NCBI GenBank assembly: GCA_018222805.1
Contig: JAAEZQ010000028.1
Span: forward strand, 1-42,692
Direction: 5' to 3'
Length of the DNA stretch: 42,692 nt
Source: Vibrionaceae bacterium
Lineage (GTDB): Bacteria > Pseudomonadota > Gammaproteobacteria > Enterobacterales > Vibrionaceae
The translations under genes and the position numbers were made by a program. Each line of letters starts with the position of its first letter. Position 1 is the first letter of the stretch. Positions 14,832 to 22,995 of the stretch are shown here, piece by piece. Below the pieces are notes generated by a model. That model was not told the origin of the DNA. It made no database searches and saw nothing but the letters and a program-made list of their open reading frames with translations.

Positions 14832-15557
14832 ATGGAACAGACCTATCGAATTTTGGTCGTTGACGATCATCAGGAAATTAGAGACTTACTAAAGCGATTT
14901 TTGACTCAGCATGGTCTGAGTGTTGTGACGGCACCCGATGGTGACAGCATGGAGAAAGCCATGCAGCATAAGCGTTTTGACTTGATCATTCTGGATTTGA
15001 TGTTGCCGGGGAAAGATGGCGTAACCTTGTGCCGAGAGATCAGAGCAGCATCAAATATACCGATCATCATGCTTACCGCTCTGGGTGAAGAAATTGATCG
15101 GATTGTTGGTCTGGAGGTTGGGGCTGATGATTATCTAGCAAAGCCCTTTAACCCCAGAGAATTACTGGCACGTATTAAGTCGGTGTTAAGACGTCATTTC
15201 ACCATTCCCAATGTTAATGAACAAGTATCAACAACCCATACAAATTACGTTTTTTCAGGCTGGTCACTCAACGTAACGACAAGGGAGTTATTTGATCAGA
15301 ACGGAGTCTTGGTTTCCTTAACCTCCACCGAATTTGAACTACTACTGGCATTTCTGACTCATCCTAATGTCGTTCTAAAAAGAGAGAATTTACTTAAGTT
15401 GGTTCAGGGGCGAGGTGCTGATGTTTACGACAGAGCGATCGATACGCTCATTAGCCGACTACGTAAGAAAATTGAAACCGACCCAAAAGAGCCAAAATTG
15501 ATAAAAACGATTTGGGGCGGAGGCTATCAACTGAGTTGTGAGGTCAAACATGATTAA
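14832..15557 (+). CDS. OmpR-family response regulator
   Basis: A 241-residue regulator. The receiver domain (about 5-120) has the acidic pair Asp11/Asp12, phospho-acceptor Asp55 in LIILDLMLPGKDG, Thr82 region (MLTAL) and Lys104 in YLAKPF. The C-terminal winged-helix DNA-binding domain includes LTSTEFELLLAFL and YDRAIDTLISRLRKKIE, ending TIWGGGYQL. The ATG at 14832 is chosen over a TTG one codon earlier, with GAGG 7 bases upstream. It overlaps the kinase gene by 8 bases. The EnvZ/OmpR-like sequence alone does not reveal the signal; the context suggests metal or envelope redox stress. Confidence 0.9.
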   Translation: MEQTYRILVVDDHQEIRDLLKRFLTQHGLSVVTAPDGDSMEKAMQHKRFDLIILDLMLPGKDGVTLCREIRAASNIPIIMLTALGEEIDRIVGLEVGADDYLAKPFNPRELLARIKSVLRRHFTIPNVNEQVSTTHTNYVFSGWSLNVTTRELFDQNGVLVSLTSTEFELLLAFLTHPNVVLKRENLLKLVQGRGADVYDRAIDTLISRLRKKIETDPKEPKLIKTIWGGGYQLSCEVKHD

Positions 15558-16953
15558 GTGGATTCGGAGTCTTGGGCTGATATACCAAATTGGAGCCATT
15601 GTGTTAATCGGCTTTGGTATCAGCTCATATCTTTCGATCCACCTGTTATCCTCTGAAAGCTCTAAAAGTTTGAGCTTGCTTTCCTCCTCGGCAGCTGTTC
15701 AAAGAGTACTGTCAGTTGTTGACATACTAGGCCAAACTCCAGAATCTCTGGATAGATCAATTGTTCACGCCAGCAGTAGCTCGGATCTTTCACTCTCTAT
15801 TACTTCAAATCCACAGATCATAGAAACTAAAGCGAACTCAGAGCAAACGAGGCTGTTAAAAGAAAAGTTTAGGGACAAAGGGATAAAAGAAGTAAACCTC
15901 TCGTTAGTGAAACGAACTCGTCCAATCATGAATATGAACGATATGCACAACGCTATGATGTCTGGACGCGCCATGGAAATGGCAAGAAATATTCACATGG
16001 GTTATCTGGCCACGATTGATGGTTCAATTCGGTTGAACAACGGTAAGTGGTTAAACTTCTCGTCTGGCATTCAGGAAGACATCACTCATTGGTCTGTCAG
16101 TGTCATCGTTGCTTTAGCCGTCGTCATGTTTGTTACTCTGGCGCTGTCCATTTTTATTATTCACCGTGCTCTCAGACCAGTACAAACTTTGGGAAAAGCC
16201 GCAACAGAGTTTGCCTTGAACCGTAAAGTCACACCTGTCAGTGATAAAGGCCCGAAAGATTTGATCCCCGCTATAACAGCGTTTAACAAGATGCAAATCG
16301 ATATTTCTGAATTTATCGACGAAAGGACGCGTCTACTTGCTGCTATTTCTCACGATTTAAGGACACCGTTAACAAGCCTTCGTCTCAGATTAGAATTTGC
16401 GGAGGAGACAGAAGATAAACAGCAAATGCTTAAGTCCATTTCGATCATGGAGCAAATGCTCAAAGCCACCATGAGCTTTGCAAAAGACGACAGTAATTTA
16501 GAGGAAAGGCATCCGATAAATCTCGATAGTTTGTTACAGACCATTGTGGATGAATTCGACGATAAATCTGTAAAGGTTCACTATACAAGCCCAGGCCATT
16601 TAGTTGAGTCGATGCCTCCGATCACGATACGCAGAATGGTGGAAAACTTAATTAACAATGCTCACCAGTATGGCGGGGAAGATTGTGAGATTCGGTTAAG
16701 TGTAATGAAACTGCCCGAATGTGTTGAGTTTACGGTTTCAGATACCGGAATAGGTATCGACCCATCTGAATTTGAAGAAGTTTTGAAGCCGTTTAGTCGA
16801 CTTGATAAAGCCAGAGATACAGACAGTTCTAATGTGGGCTTGGGGTTGGCGACAACCAAAGCGCTCGCTAATAATTACGGTGGAAAGCTCTCGCTAAGAA
16901 GTAATACACCCCACGGTTTGATCTGTAGTTTTACTATCAGTGTGGTTCGTTAA
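15550..16953 (+). CDS. Sensor histidine kinase with Met/His-rich periplasmic loop
   Basis: A 467-residue EnvZ-like kinase. It has TM1 (about 10-31), a periplasmic loop to about 181, TM2 (about 182-205), a HAMP segment, and an H-box AAISHDLRTPLTSLR with His268. An N-box (ENLINNAHQYG), G1 (DTGIGID) and G2 (GLGLAT) follow. Residues 127-150 of the periplasmic loop contain eight Met and two His (RPIMNMNDMHNAMMSGRAME, then MARNIHMG), which looks like a Cu/Ag-sensing site. The ATG at 15550 overlaps the regulator stop by 8 bases and has GAGG upstream. Cognate of the preceding regulator. Confidence 0.88.
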   Translation: MIKWIRSLGLIYQIGAIVLIGFGISSYLSIHLLSSESSKSLSLLSSSAAVQRVLSVVDILGQTPESLDRSIVHASSSSDLSLSITSNPQIIETKANSEQTRLLKEKFRDKGIKEVNLSLVKRTRPIMNMNDMHNAMMSGRAMEMARNIHMGYLATIDGSIRLNNGKWLNFSSGIQEDITHWSVSVIVALAVVMFVTLALSIFIIHRALRPVQTLGKAATEFALNRKVTPVSDKGPKDLIPAITAFNKMQIDISEFIDERTRLLAAISHDLRTPLTSLRLRLEFAEETEDKQQMLKSISIMEQMLKATMSFAKDDSNLEERHPINLDSLLQTIVDEFDDKSVKVHYTSPGHLVESMPPITIRRMVENLINNAHQYGGEDCEIRLSVMKLPECVEFTVSDTGIGIDPSEFEEVLKPFSRLDKARDTDSSNVGLGLATTKALANNYGGKLSLRSNTPHGLICSFTISVVR

Positions 16954-17042
16954 CGGTGCTGGAGATAACAAAGGCTAAGTTGATTATCCGACCTATCAGG
17001 AACAATCAACCAGAGCTTAACTTCTGTATCACTACGCTTCAT

Positions 17043-17070
17043 AAATGCCGCTGTAAATTGTGGCATTTTT
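17043..17070 (+). terminator. Rho-independent terminator after the kinase gene
   Basis: AAATGCCGC-TGTAAATT-GTGGCATTT (one wobble pair) followed by TT and GT-rich sequence, 90 bases after the kinase stop. It separates the two-component operon from the Scs genes. Confidence 0.6.
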
Positions 17071-17194
17071 GTGGGTAAAGCTGCCTTAGCAAAGTTGAGA
17101 CTAATTTTGTTGGCAGATAGTTGCTTCGGTTTGACTTGAGCTTTAGCTCGACTCGCGTATTATTTTCAGCGTTTCTGTTGTCATTCTACTTTTT

Positions 17195-17584
17195 ATGATC
17201 TTATTGGGTTCACGACATCGCGCACCGCAAAAGCAGGTGAAATGGCTCCTAGCTGTGGTTGGTTGGGTCATTGTCGTGTGCCTGATGCAAAACTCCGGCT
17301 TTGTATCATCGTGCTCTATGAGTGGAGAACAGACCGAGAGCTCATTCGTATCAGCAGAAAAATCTCATGATATTGAGGCCAAAAGTACCAACAAGTGTGA
17401 ATTATCTGAGAAGCTCATTCAGTTTGCCAAACATCATTTCGGGTTGTTCATCGTCGTTTTGTTTGTCGGTATTGCGCTGGTGGCTGTTTGTCGGCGTGGT
17501 GTGTTCGCACGGTTAAGGCAATGGACCGAACCAATACCTTATAAACATCGGGTTCATCTTACGTTTTGTGTTTTCCGTGAATGA
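17195..17584 (+). CDS. Small membrane protein, ScsA-like
   Basis: A 129-residue protein with two hydrophobic segments (about 16-36 and 82-103) around a loop holding a conserved-looking Cys pair (CSMSGEQ and KCELSEKLIQ). The C-terminus ends VHLTFCVFRE. Its position directly before ScsB and the two-helix layout resemble ScsA of the Salmonella scs cluster (suppressor of copper sensitivity), whose role is poorly known. No Shine-Dalgarno is evident before the ATG, so the start is uncertain. A TGTCA half-site lies at 17179-17183. The call rests largely on context. Confidence 0.55.
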   Translation: MILLGSRHRAPQKQVKWLLAVVGWVIVVCLMQNSGFVSSCSMSGEQTESSFVSAEKSHDIEAKSTNKCELSEKLIQFAKHHFGLFIVVLFVGIALVAVCRRGVFARLRQWTEPIPYKHRVHLTFCVFRE

Positions 17585-17646
17585 CAAGTGGTTTCTGGCT
17601 TACGTGGCCAGTGAACTTTTACACTTGTTTTTAATCAGGAATCACT

Positions 17647-19755
17647 ATGAACGATATGACTAAAATGACTCAAGCGGTGTCGATGCTCATCATGACGCTG
17701 TTGTTAAGTTTGTTTTCTCTTCAACTTTCCGCCCAGACACCCGATACGGGCTGGATGACCAATCCTCAACATCCGCCTGTACAAACGCGATTCGTACTGA
17801 CTGGCTTGCAAGACGCTAAAGCCAAAACGGTCACGGGTTATCTGGATGTAAATTTGTCAGGAGACTGGAAAACCTATTGGCGCTCACCGGGTGAAGGTGG
17901 CGTTGCCCCCTCGATTGATTGGAAAGCGTCGCAAAATTTGAGCAAAGTGGATTGGCTCTGGCCATACCCACAAAAGTTCGAACTGCTGGGCATAGAGACG
18001 CAGGGTTACAAAGGCGATACTTTATTTCCGATCACGCTGCACATCGAAGATATGTTAAAGCCAGTCATTATTGATGCGATTTTAACTTTGTCTTCCTGTA
18101 CGACGATTTGTGTTTTGACGGACTATCCGATTCAACTGACGTTTTTGCCTGAAGATTTACAGGTTGATGAAGACGTGATGTTTCGTTATGCACAAGCACT
18201 GAGTAATGTCCCTCAACCTTCGCCATTTATTGAAGTCACGCAGGCAGATTGGGATGCCAATCGATCGACACTGCAAATACAACTGACAAATACCCAAGGT
18301 TGGGATCATCCACTGGTATTAATAGATGGTGTCGATGACTCCACGCGAGATTACAGTTTCAAGTCAAAGGGGACTTATCTAGAAGGCAATGTTCTGACGG
18401 CTAGCTATAAAGTGAATACTTGGTTGGGAGAGGTTGACCTTAATAACCAGCCGCTGTTTGTCTCGATTAAGGATGATAATTTATTGGCGGAAGAGGTGAC
18501 CCAGGCGCAAGCCGCGGCGATTGTGGATTCGTTGCCAAATACGTCTTTAACCAGCGTGTTTGTTTTTGCTCTGCTTGGTGGTTTGATCCTAAATATCATG
18601 CCATGTGTTCTGCCTGTGCTTGGAATGAAGCTGAGCAGTATCGTCTCTGCCCATGGGGTCGAACGTCGTCAGATTCGCGCGCAGTTCATCGCTTCTTCAT
18701 TCGGTATTTTGACGTCGTTCTGGATTCTGGCGGGTTTTATCACCGCGCTTAAAATGACAGGCAATGCGATCGGGTGGGGCGTACAGTTCCAGAGTGCTTG
18801 GTTTCTTGGCCTGATGGTGCTGGTCACTGGGTTGTTTGGTGCCAATATGCTTGGGCTATTTCAAATCCGTCTTTCATCAAGCACGAATACTTGGCTGGCT
18901 TCCAAAGGTAATAACACTCTTATTGGCCACTATGTTCAGGGTATGTTTGCGACTTTACTTGCGACGCCTTGCTCTGCACCATTCCTTGGGACCGCTGTAG
19001 CCTTTGCACTCGGCGCTGATGTGTTAACGCTGTTTGCAGTCTTTACTGCGTTGGCGATAGGTATGGCGTTACCCTGGATTCTGGTCGCTGCGTTTCCGAG
19101 TATTGCGCTTAAATTGCCAAAGCCAGGTAAGTGGATGAATGTGGTTAAAGTTGGTTTTGGTGTGATGATGCTGGCAACCAGTATTTGGTTACTGACCTTG
19201 ATTGCTAATCACTTACCGTTGTTCTGGGTCATTCTGGGTGGCTTGGTCGGGTTTATTTTTATGATGGCGAGGGTTAAAACCGTTTACGGTGCAAGAGTTC
19301 TGGCGATAACAGGTTCCGTCTCGGTATTTTTGATTGCGGGTGGGTTGCTTCTTGGTAGTGTAACCGCCAGTAAGTGGGCAACACCACTTCCACAAGACCT
19401 TACATGGCAGAGACTGTCGAACACCGCGATTGATTCTCATGTTGCAAATGGAAGAGTCGTATTTGTGGATGTCACCGCAGATTGGTGTATCACCTGTAAA
19501 GCCAACAAGATAGGGGTGATCTGGCAAGATCCGGTGTATTCGTTATTACAAAGTCCTAGTATCGCGACATTGAAGGGCGACTGGACTCATCCTGAGAGTT
19601 CCGTAACGGATTTCTTACGTCTATATGGACGTTACGGCGTCCCTTTTAACATAGTCTATGGGCCTGCTGCACCCCAAGGCATCCCGCTGCCCGTCATTCT
19701 TACTGAGGATGTCGTCGTCAATGCTATCAAACAAGCGAGTGGAGGAAACAGTTAA
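17647..19755 (+). CDS. scsB: ScsB, DsbD-like transmembrane thiol reductase
   Basis: A 702-residue protein with the three-part DsbD/ScsB build. The signal peptide is residues 1-30. The N-terminal periplasmic region (31-295) carries Cys151 and Cys155. The eight-helix membrane core has the redox cysteines Cys320 (ILNIMPCVLPVLG) and Cys442 (LATPCSAPFLG). The C-terminal thioredoxin domain carries CITC (Cys614, Cys617). It should pass electrons from cytosolic thioredoxin to periplasmic partners. It shares one base (TAATG) with the following gene. In Salmonella ScsB reduces ScsC; no ScsC is present here, so ScsD or another protein may be the partner. Confidence 0.88.
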   Translation: MNDMTKMTQAVSMLIMTLLLSLFSLQLSAQTPDTGWMTNPQHPPVQTRFVLTGLQDAKAKTVTGYLDVNLSGDWKTYWRSPGEGGVAPSIDWKASQNLSKVDWLWPYPQKFELLGIETQGYKGDTLFPITLHIEDMLKPVIIDAILTLSSCTTICVLTDYPIQLTFLPEDLQVDEDVMFRYAQALSNVPQPSPFIEVTQADWDANRSTLQIQLTNTQGWDHPLVLIDGVDDSTRDYSFKSKGTYLEGNVLTASYKVNTWLGEVDLNNQPLFVSIKDDNLLAEEVTQAQAAAIVDSLPNTSLTSVFVFALLGGLILNIMPCVLPVLGMKLSSIVSAHGVERRQIRAQFIASSFGILTSFWILAGFITALKMTGNAIGWGVQFQSAWFLGLMVLVTGLFGANMLGLFQIRLSSSTNTWLASKGNNTLIGHYVQGMFATLLATPCSAPFLGTAVAFALGADVLTLFAVFTALAIGMALPWILVAAFPSIALKLPKPGKWMNVVKVGFGVMMLATSIWLLTLIANHLPLFWVILGGLVGFIFMMARVKTVYGARVLAITGSVSVFLIAGGLLLGSVTASKWATPLPQDLTWQRLSNTAIDSHVANGRVVFVDVTADWCITCKANKIGVIWQDPVYSLLQSPSIATLKGDWTHPESSVTDFLRLYGRYGVPFNIVYGPAAPQGIPLPVILTEDVVVNAIKQASGGNS

Positions 19756-20270
19756 TGAGCTCTAGGAGCCATCGTAAATCGTGGCAACACTGGCTAATCC
19801 AACTCCTACAAATTGTGATCATTGTTACGGTCGTTTCAGTTGGTATGGATTGGTACCGTACCAAAGATATCCCCAAACAAAATGCGCCGGCGTTAAGTGC
19901 TTTCATGAGTAATGGGCAATATGTTGATGTAATAGAGAAAAGTCACGAAGAACCTGTCGCTGTGTATTTTTGGGCGACATGGTGCCCGGCATGTAAATTT
20001 GTCAGCCCAAGTGTGAACTGGCTAAGTGAACACTACTCGGTAATTGGCGTTTCTGGTTCTTCAGGAAGTAATGAGCGAGTTGAACAGTTTATGCGTTCGA
20101 AAGATTATAAATTTGATAATATCAATGATCCAAAAAGCCAGATAATGAAAGCGTGGAAAGTAGGTGTAACGCCAACCATCTATATTATTAAAGATGGTGA
20201 AATTTCTTCTATTACTACTGGTATCTCAACACCGGTGGGAATATTAGCCAGACTTTGGCTAGCCAGTTAA
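19755..20270 (+). CDS. scsD: ScsD / TlpA-like membrane-anchored thioredoxin
   Basis: A 171-residue protein with one N-terminal membrane anchor (about 14-31) and a periplasmic thioredoxin fold. The active site is WATWCPACK (Cys77, Cys80), and the cis-proline loop is VGVTPT (Pro140). TlpA-like domains of this kind are periplasmic reductases. Coupled to scsB by a one-base stop/start overlap, so the two proteins likely work together. Length agrees with Salmonella ScsD. A strong terminator follows. Confidence 0.85.
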   Translation: MSSRSHRKSWQHWLIQLLQIVIIVTVVSVGMDWYRTKDIPKQNAPALSAFMSNGQYVDVIEKSHEEPVAVYFWATWCPACKFVSPSVNWLSEHYSVIGVSGSSGSNERVEQFMRSKDYKFDNINDPKSQIMKAWKVGVTPTIYIIKDGEISSITTGISTPVGILARLWLAS

Positions 20271-20281
20271 TTCTTTCAAAG

Positions 20282-20315
20282 AAACCCGATATTTCATTTT
20301 GGAAATATCGGGTTT
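20282..20315. terminator. Bidirectional Rho-independent terminator
   Basis: AAACCCGATATTTC and GAAATATCGGGTTT form a perfect 14-bp stem with a six-base loop, placed between the convergent scsD and the gene at 20326-20871. AT-rich flanks could serve either direction. Confidence 0.8.
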
Positions 20316-20325
20316 AATTATAGAT

Positions 20326-20871
20326 TTATGGTCTGGCTCCAACAGGAATCATAATATGAGCATACGGTGTACCTTTCCACATTACATATGGACCACCATA
20401 ATCGGGATCGGTTGGCAATGAATCGAGTAACGCTTGATCAGGGGTAATTATCATCAAGTGCGTACCTTCGATAATCCACTGATTATCATCGGTTTTACCT
20501 TCTGCATACGGGTCTGTATTACTTGCTCCGGCGCCATCGCCACCCAGCATATAAGAAATACCCAACGATTTAGCTTGGAAAGGCTTCTTATTCATCCAGG
20601 CATCTGCCCATTCCATCCAAGGACCATCCATACACATTGGTGCTGCGACACCTTCACCTTTAAGTTGAGGAGGAGTAGGGAAGCAAGTATATTGACTGGA
20701 ACCTTCTTGAAGAACGTTTTTGTCCCAGTCCATCACCGTCACTTTATCGCGAAGTGATGGAGGAGCGGCACTCAGTGCATCTTCCAATAGTGCTTGTGAA
20801 TCAACAGCTGCAAATACGCCAAAGGAGCAGCTTACCGAAATAAGAGTGGAAATATAAATTGCTGACTTCAT
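20326..20871 (-). CDS. Exported protein of unknown function, Trp/Met-rich
   Basis: A 181-residue protein with a signal peptide (about 1-21, ending VFAA). The mature part contains two Cys (QYTCFPTPPQ and APMCMDGPWMEW) and the Trp/Met cluster MCMDGPWMEWADAWMNKK. It ends in YVMWKGTPYAHIMIPVGARP. I do not recognise a named family; similar exported proteins of unknown role occur in proteobacteria. It is convergent with the Scs genes and separately transcribed. The two Cys and exported location could make it a substrate of the neighbouring thiol reductases, but that is speculation. Confidence 0.65.
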   Translation of the reverse strand: MKSAIYISTLISVSCSFGVFAAVDSQALLEDALSAAPPSLRDKVTVMDWDKNVLQEGSSQYTCFPTPPQLKGEGVAAPMCMDGPWMEWADAWMNKKPFQAKSLGISYMLGGDGAGASNTDPYAEGKTDDNQWIIEGTHLMIITPDQALLDSLPTDPDYGGPYVMWKGTPYAHIMIPVGARP

Positions 20872-21413
20872 AAATATGGCCTCAAGTTAATACAACATGA
20901 GAATGAGAGTGACTTAATTATAGATTAATATTAGATGTTGGTGAGATAATTTTAAACGTATTTATAAGTGACGAGTTTATTATGTAAATTTAAATATTGT
21001 ATCTTTATACATATGAAATGTCATATTTTTTATTTAAATCATCATTCTATCTTATTTGTAATAAATATAAGTCATGAGGTTTTGATGGCGTTTTTATCTA
21101 GACTAATGTCTTAAAGTTCATTTGTTAACCACCACTATAAGATATTTACGATCTATTTTCTGACAACGCCTCGATATAACAAAAACCAATGCAGGATCTT
21201 TTGGTACAATTAGTGCTAGCTGATTGCAGAAATGTTGTCTGTCTGAACATCTAAGCAGTATTTCTCAGGTTAAACGTAAATGCAGGCTGAAGGTAAATAG
21301 TGTGAGCAAGCCTTATCTTTCAAAATTAGACGCTCCAACAGATGTGAATATTAAGCCATTATCAATATTCAGTTGGTTTCATTACTAGTCAGCGTTAAGT
21401 AAAGGAGATAGGA
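20872..21413. other. 542-base AT-rich gene-free spacer
   Basis: Strongly AT-rich from 20900 to 21120. It holds the divergent promoters of the exported protein and the isochorismatase-family gene. A 28-codon GTG-initiated frame (21302-21388) with a weak ribosome site is the only coding hint, and I do not support it as a gene. Confidence 0.5.
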
Positions 21414-21956
21414 ATGCTTGATAAAGGCAACACAGGCTTGGTCGTCGTGGATGTACAAGGCAAGCTCGCGACATTAGTGCATGAAAGTGACCAGCTCATT
21501 GAAAATGTCACTAAGTTGGTCAAAGGTGCTAAGGCACTGAACTTGCCAATTCTTTGGCTGGAGCAGAACCCAGAAAGGCTAGGGCCAACCTCTGGGCCCA
21601 TTCGAAAAGAGCTAGAGAAAACATACTTGCCGATTACTAAGTACACATTTGATGGTTGCAAAGAGGAACGGTTTAAGCTGGCGGTAGAAAATGCCAAAGT
21701 AGATACATGGCTCGTTTGTGGTATCGAGTCCCATATTTGTGTGTATCAAACTGCGCTTTCTTTGCGTCAATCTGGCTACCGAGTTGAACTTGTCACCGAT
21801 TGTGTATCGTCGCGTACGGCTGCGAACAAAGCGCTCGCTCTGGCGAAGTTAACCGCCAACGGTGTCGTATTAACGGGTCTTGAAATGTGTCTTTACGAAA
21901 TGGTGGAAGATTGTCGAGCGCCAGAGTTTAAAGAGATTCTGGCGTTGATTAAATAG
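21414..21956 (+). CDS. Isochorismatase-family cysteine hydrolase
   Basis: A 180-residue alpha/beta hydrolase of the isochorismatase/nicotinamidase superfamily. Catalytic triad candidates are Asp13 (VVVDVQG), Lys76 (PITKYTFDGC) and Cys109 (GIESHICVYQTA). The cis-peptide-type VCGIE segment is also present. YcaC-like members have this size; the natural substrate is unknown. AAAGGAG lies just upstream of the ATG. It is convergent with the PLP enzyme 25 bases downstream. Confidence 0.87.
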   Translation: MLDKGNTGLVVVDVQGKLATLVHESDQLIENVTKLVKGAKALNLPILWLEQNPERLGPTSGPIRKELEKTYLPITKYTFDGCKEERFKLAVENAKVDTWLVCGIESHICVYQTALSLRQSGYRVELVTDCVSSRTAANKALALAKLTANGVVLTGLEMCLYEMVEDCRAPEFKEILALIK

Positions 21957-21981
21957 GCGTTGAACAAGCCACCGAGTATGT

Positions 21982-22878
21982 TTAGTCAAATTCTCGTTGG
22001 TATCTTGGCAGCATTGACTCGTTGCCAAGTATCCCACCTTGATGAACGTAGATCAGTGTCTTGTCTGGGTTCTCTTTTCGCCATGGAGCCAGACATTGCC
22101 ACATATAGGGGTCGTAAAGGAGATCAAACTCCAGATCCGTTTGTTCGTACAAGCTTTTCCATGTCTCGTAATCTTCTTTATACAGACGTCCGAAATGGTG
22201 TTTTTTCCGTAGCGATAAAACCTGCGGATGACTCGTTTCTCCCAGTATATTGAACTGCTCAGTTAGATAGTCTTCATCTCCCACACACGGGCAGGTTAAG
22301 ATGTCTATTCCATGAGGGTTGAGATACTTGTGCAGATACAATGCGGTGGTGCCAGTGCCGGAAGGAAGCGCAACCGCAAACTCTTCTTTTGCTCTGAAGC
22401 GAGTCCAGTCGAGAATCTCACGCGCGAGTTGTTTTACGCCACCTTCTGCGATTTGAGAGCGTCCGCCTTCAGGCATAAACAGCGTGGTATCATCCAATCC
22501 ACGTATATCCGTTATGTATTGACTAGGGTGAAGTTCGCTGCCAACGTCTTTCATCGCTGTTATCTGCATCCCTAAATCGAGTGCTCCCCGATAATTACCA
22601 ATGGGCGTGTTTTTTAACCACTCCGGGATATGACTGACATAAAATTCGAATGCCCATCCTTTGACTTTTGCGAGTGCAGCCAGAGAATACATCGCATTAG
22701 ACTGGGCTGAGCCATAGCTAATCAGAGTCGTAACGTTTGGATCCTGCTCTTCCAAAAGCATCATGAATTTACGTGCTTTGTTCCCGGAAAAGTGGGAGTG
22801 AAGCAAGTCATCACGCTTTAGGAAAAATTTCTGACCGTTGAAGCTGTGTTGAGTGATTGGGCTTTCGGAGAGTTTCAT
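21982..22878 (-). CDS. PLP-dependent enzyme, ACC deaminase / D-cysteine desulfhydrase family
   Basis: A 298-residue fold-type II PLP enzyme. The start LKRDDLLHSHFSGNKARKF carries the PLP lysine Lys34 within SGNKARK. SYGSAQSNAMYSLAALAK is the substrate-carboxylate loop, and LPSGTGTTALYL is the phosphate-binding loop. The C-terminal YVHQGGILGNESML is typical of D-cysteine desulfhydrase/ACC deaminase-like proteins. Eye inspection does not separate the two activities. A long hairpin lies just before the start in the leader. Confidence 0.85.
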   Translation of the reverse strand: MKLSESPITQHSFNGQKFFLKRDDLLHSHFSGNKARKFMMLLEEQDPNVTTLISYGSAQSNAMYSLAALAKVKGWAFEFYVSHIPEWLKNTPIGNYRGALDLGMQITAMKDVGSELHPSQYITDIRGLDDTTLFMPEGGRSQIAEGGVKQLAREILDWTRFRAKEEFAVALPSGTGTTALYLHKYLNPHGIDILTCPCVGDEDYLTEQFNILGETSHPQVLSLRKKHHFGRLYKEDYETWKSLYEQTDLEFDLLYDPYMWQCLAPWRKENPDKTLIYVHQGGILGNESMLPRYQREFD

Positions 22879-22893
22879 GTAATGCCTGACGGA

Positions 22894-22938
22894 ATAAACC
22901 GTGTCACCTTGGTCATTTTAAAAGGTGGCACAGTTTAT
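22894..22938 (-). promoter_or_regulatory. Long leader hairpin between the kinase and PLP-enzyme genes
   Basis: ATAAACCGTGTCACCTT (22894-22910) pairs with AAGGTGGCACAGTTTAT (22922-22938), 17 pairs with one mismatch and one wobble. No T-run follows on the minus strand. It lies 16 bases upstream of the PLP-enzyme start and 58 bases after the kinase stop, so it could be a terminator-like barrier or a leader control element. Confidence 0.45.
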
Positions 22939-22995
22939 CGTTATCTCAAAAGGAACAAAAGTGGGAGACTTAAATAACCTTTGAATTAAAGTGGG

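Noticed and set aside
21302..21388. 28-codon GTG frame before the isochorismatase-family gene
   Set aside because: Too short, weak ribosome site, in an AT-rich promoter region; may be chance or the stump of a lost gene.
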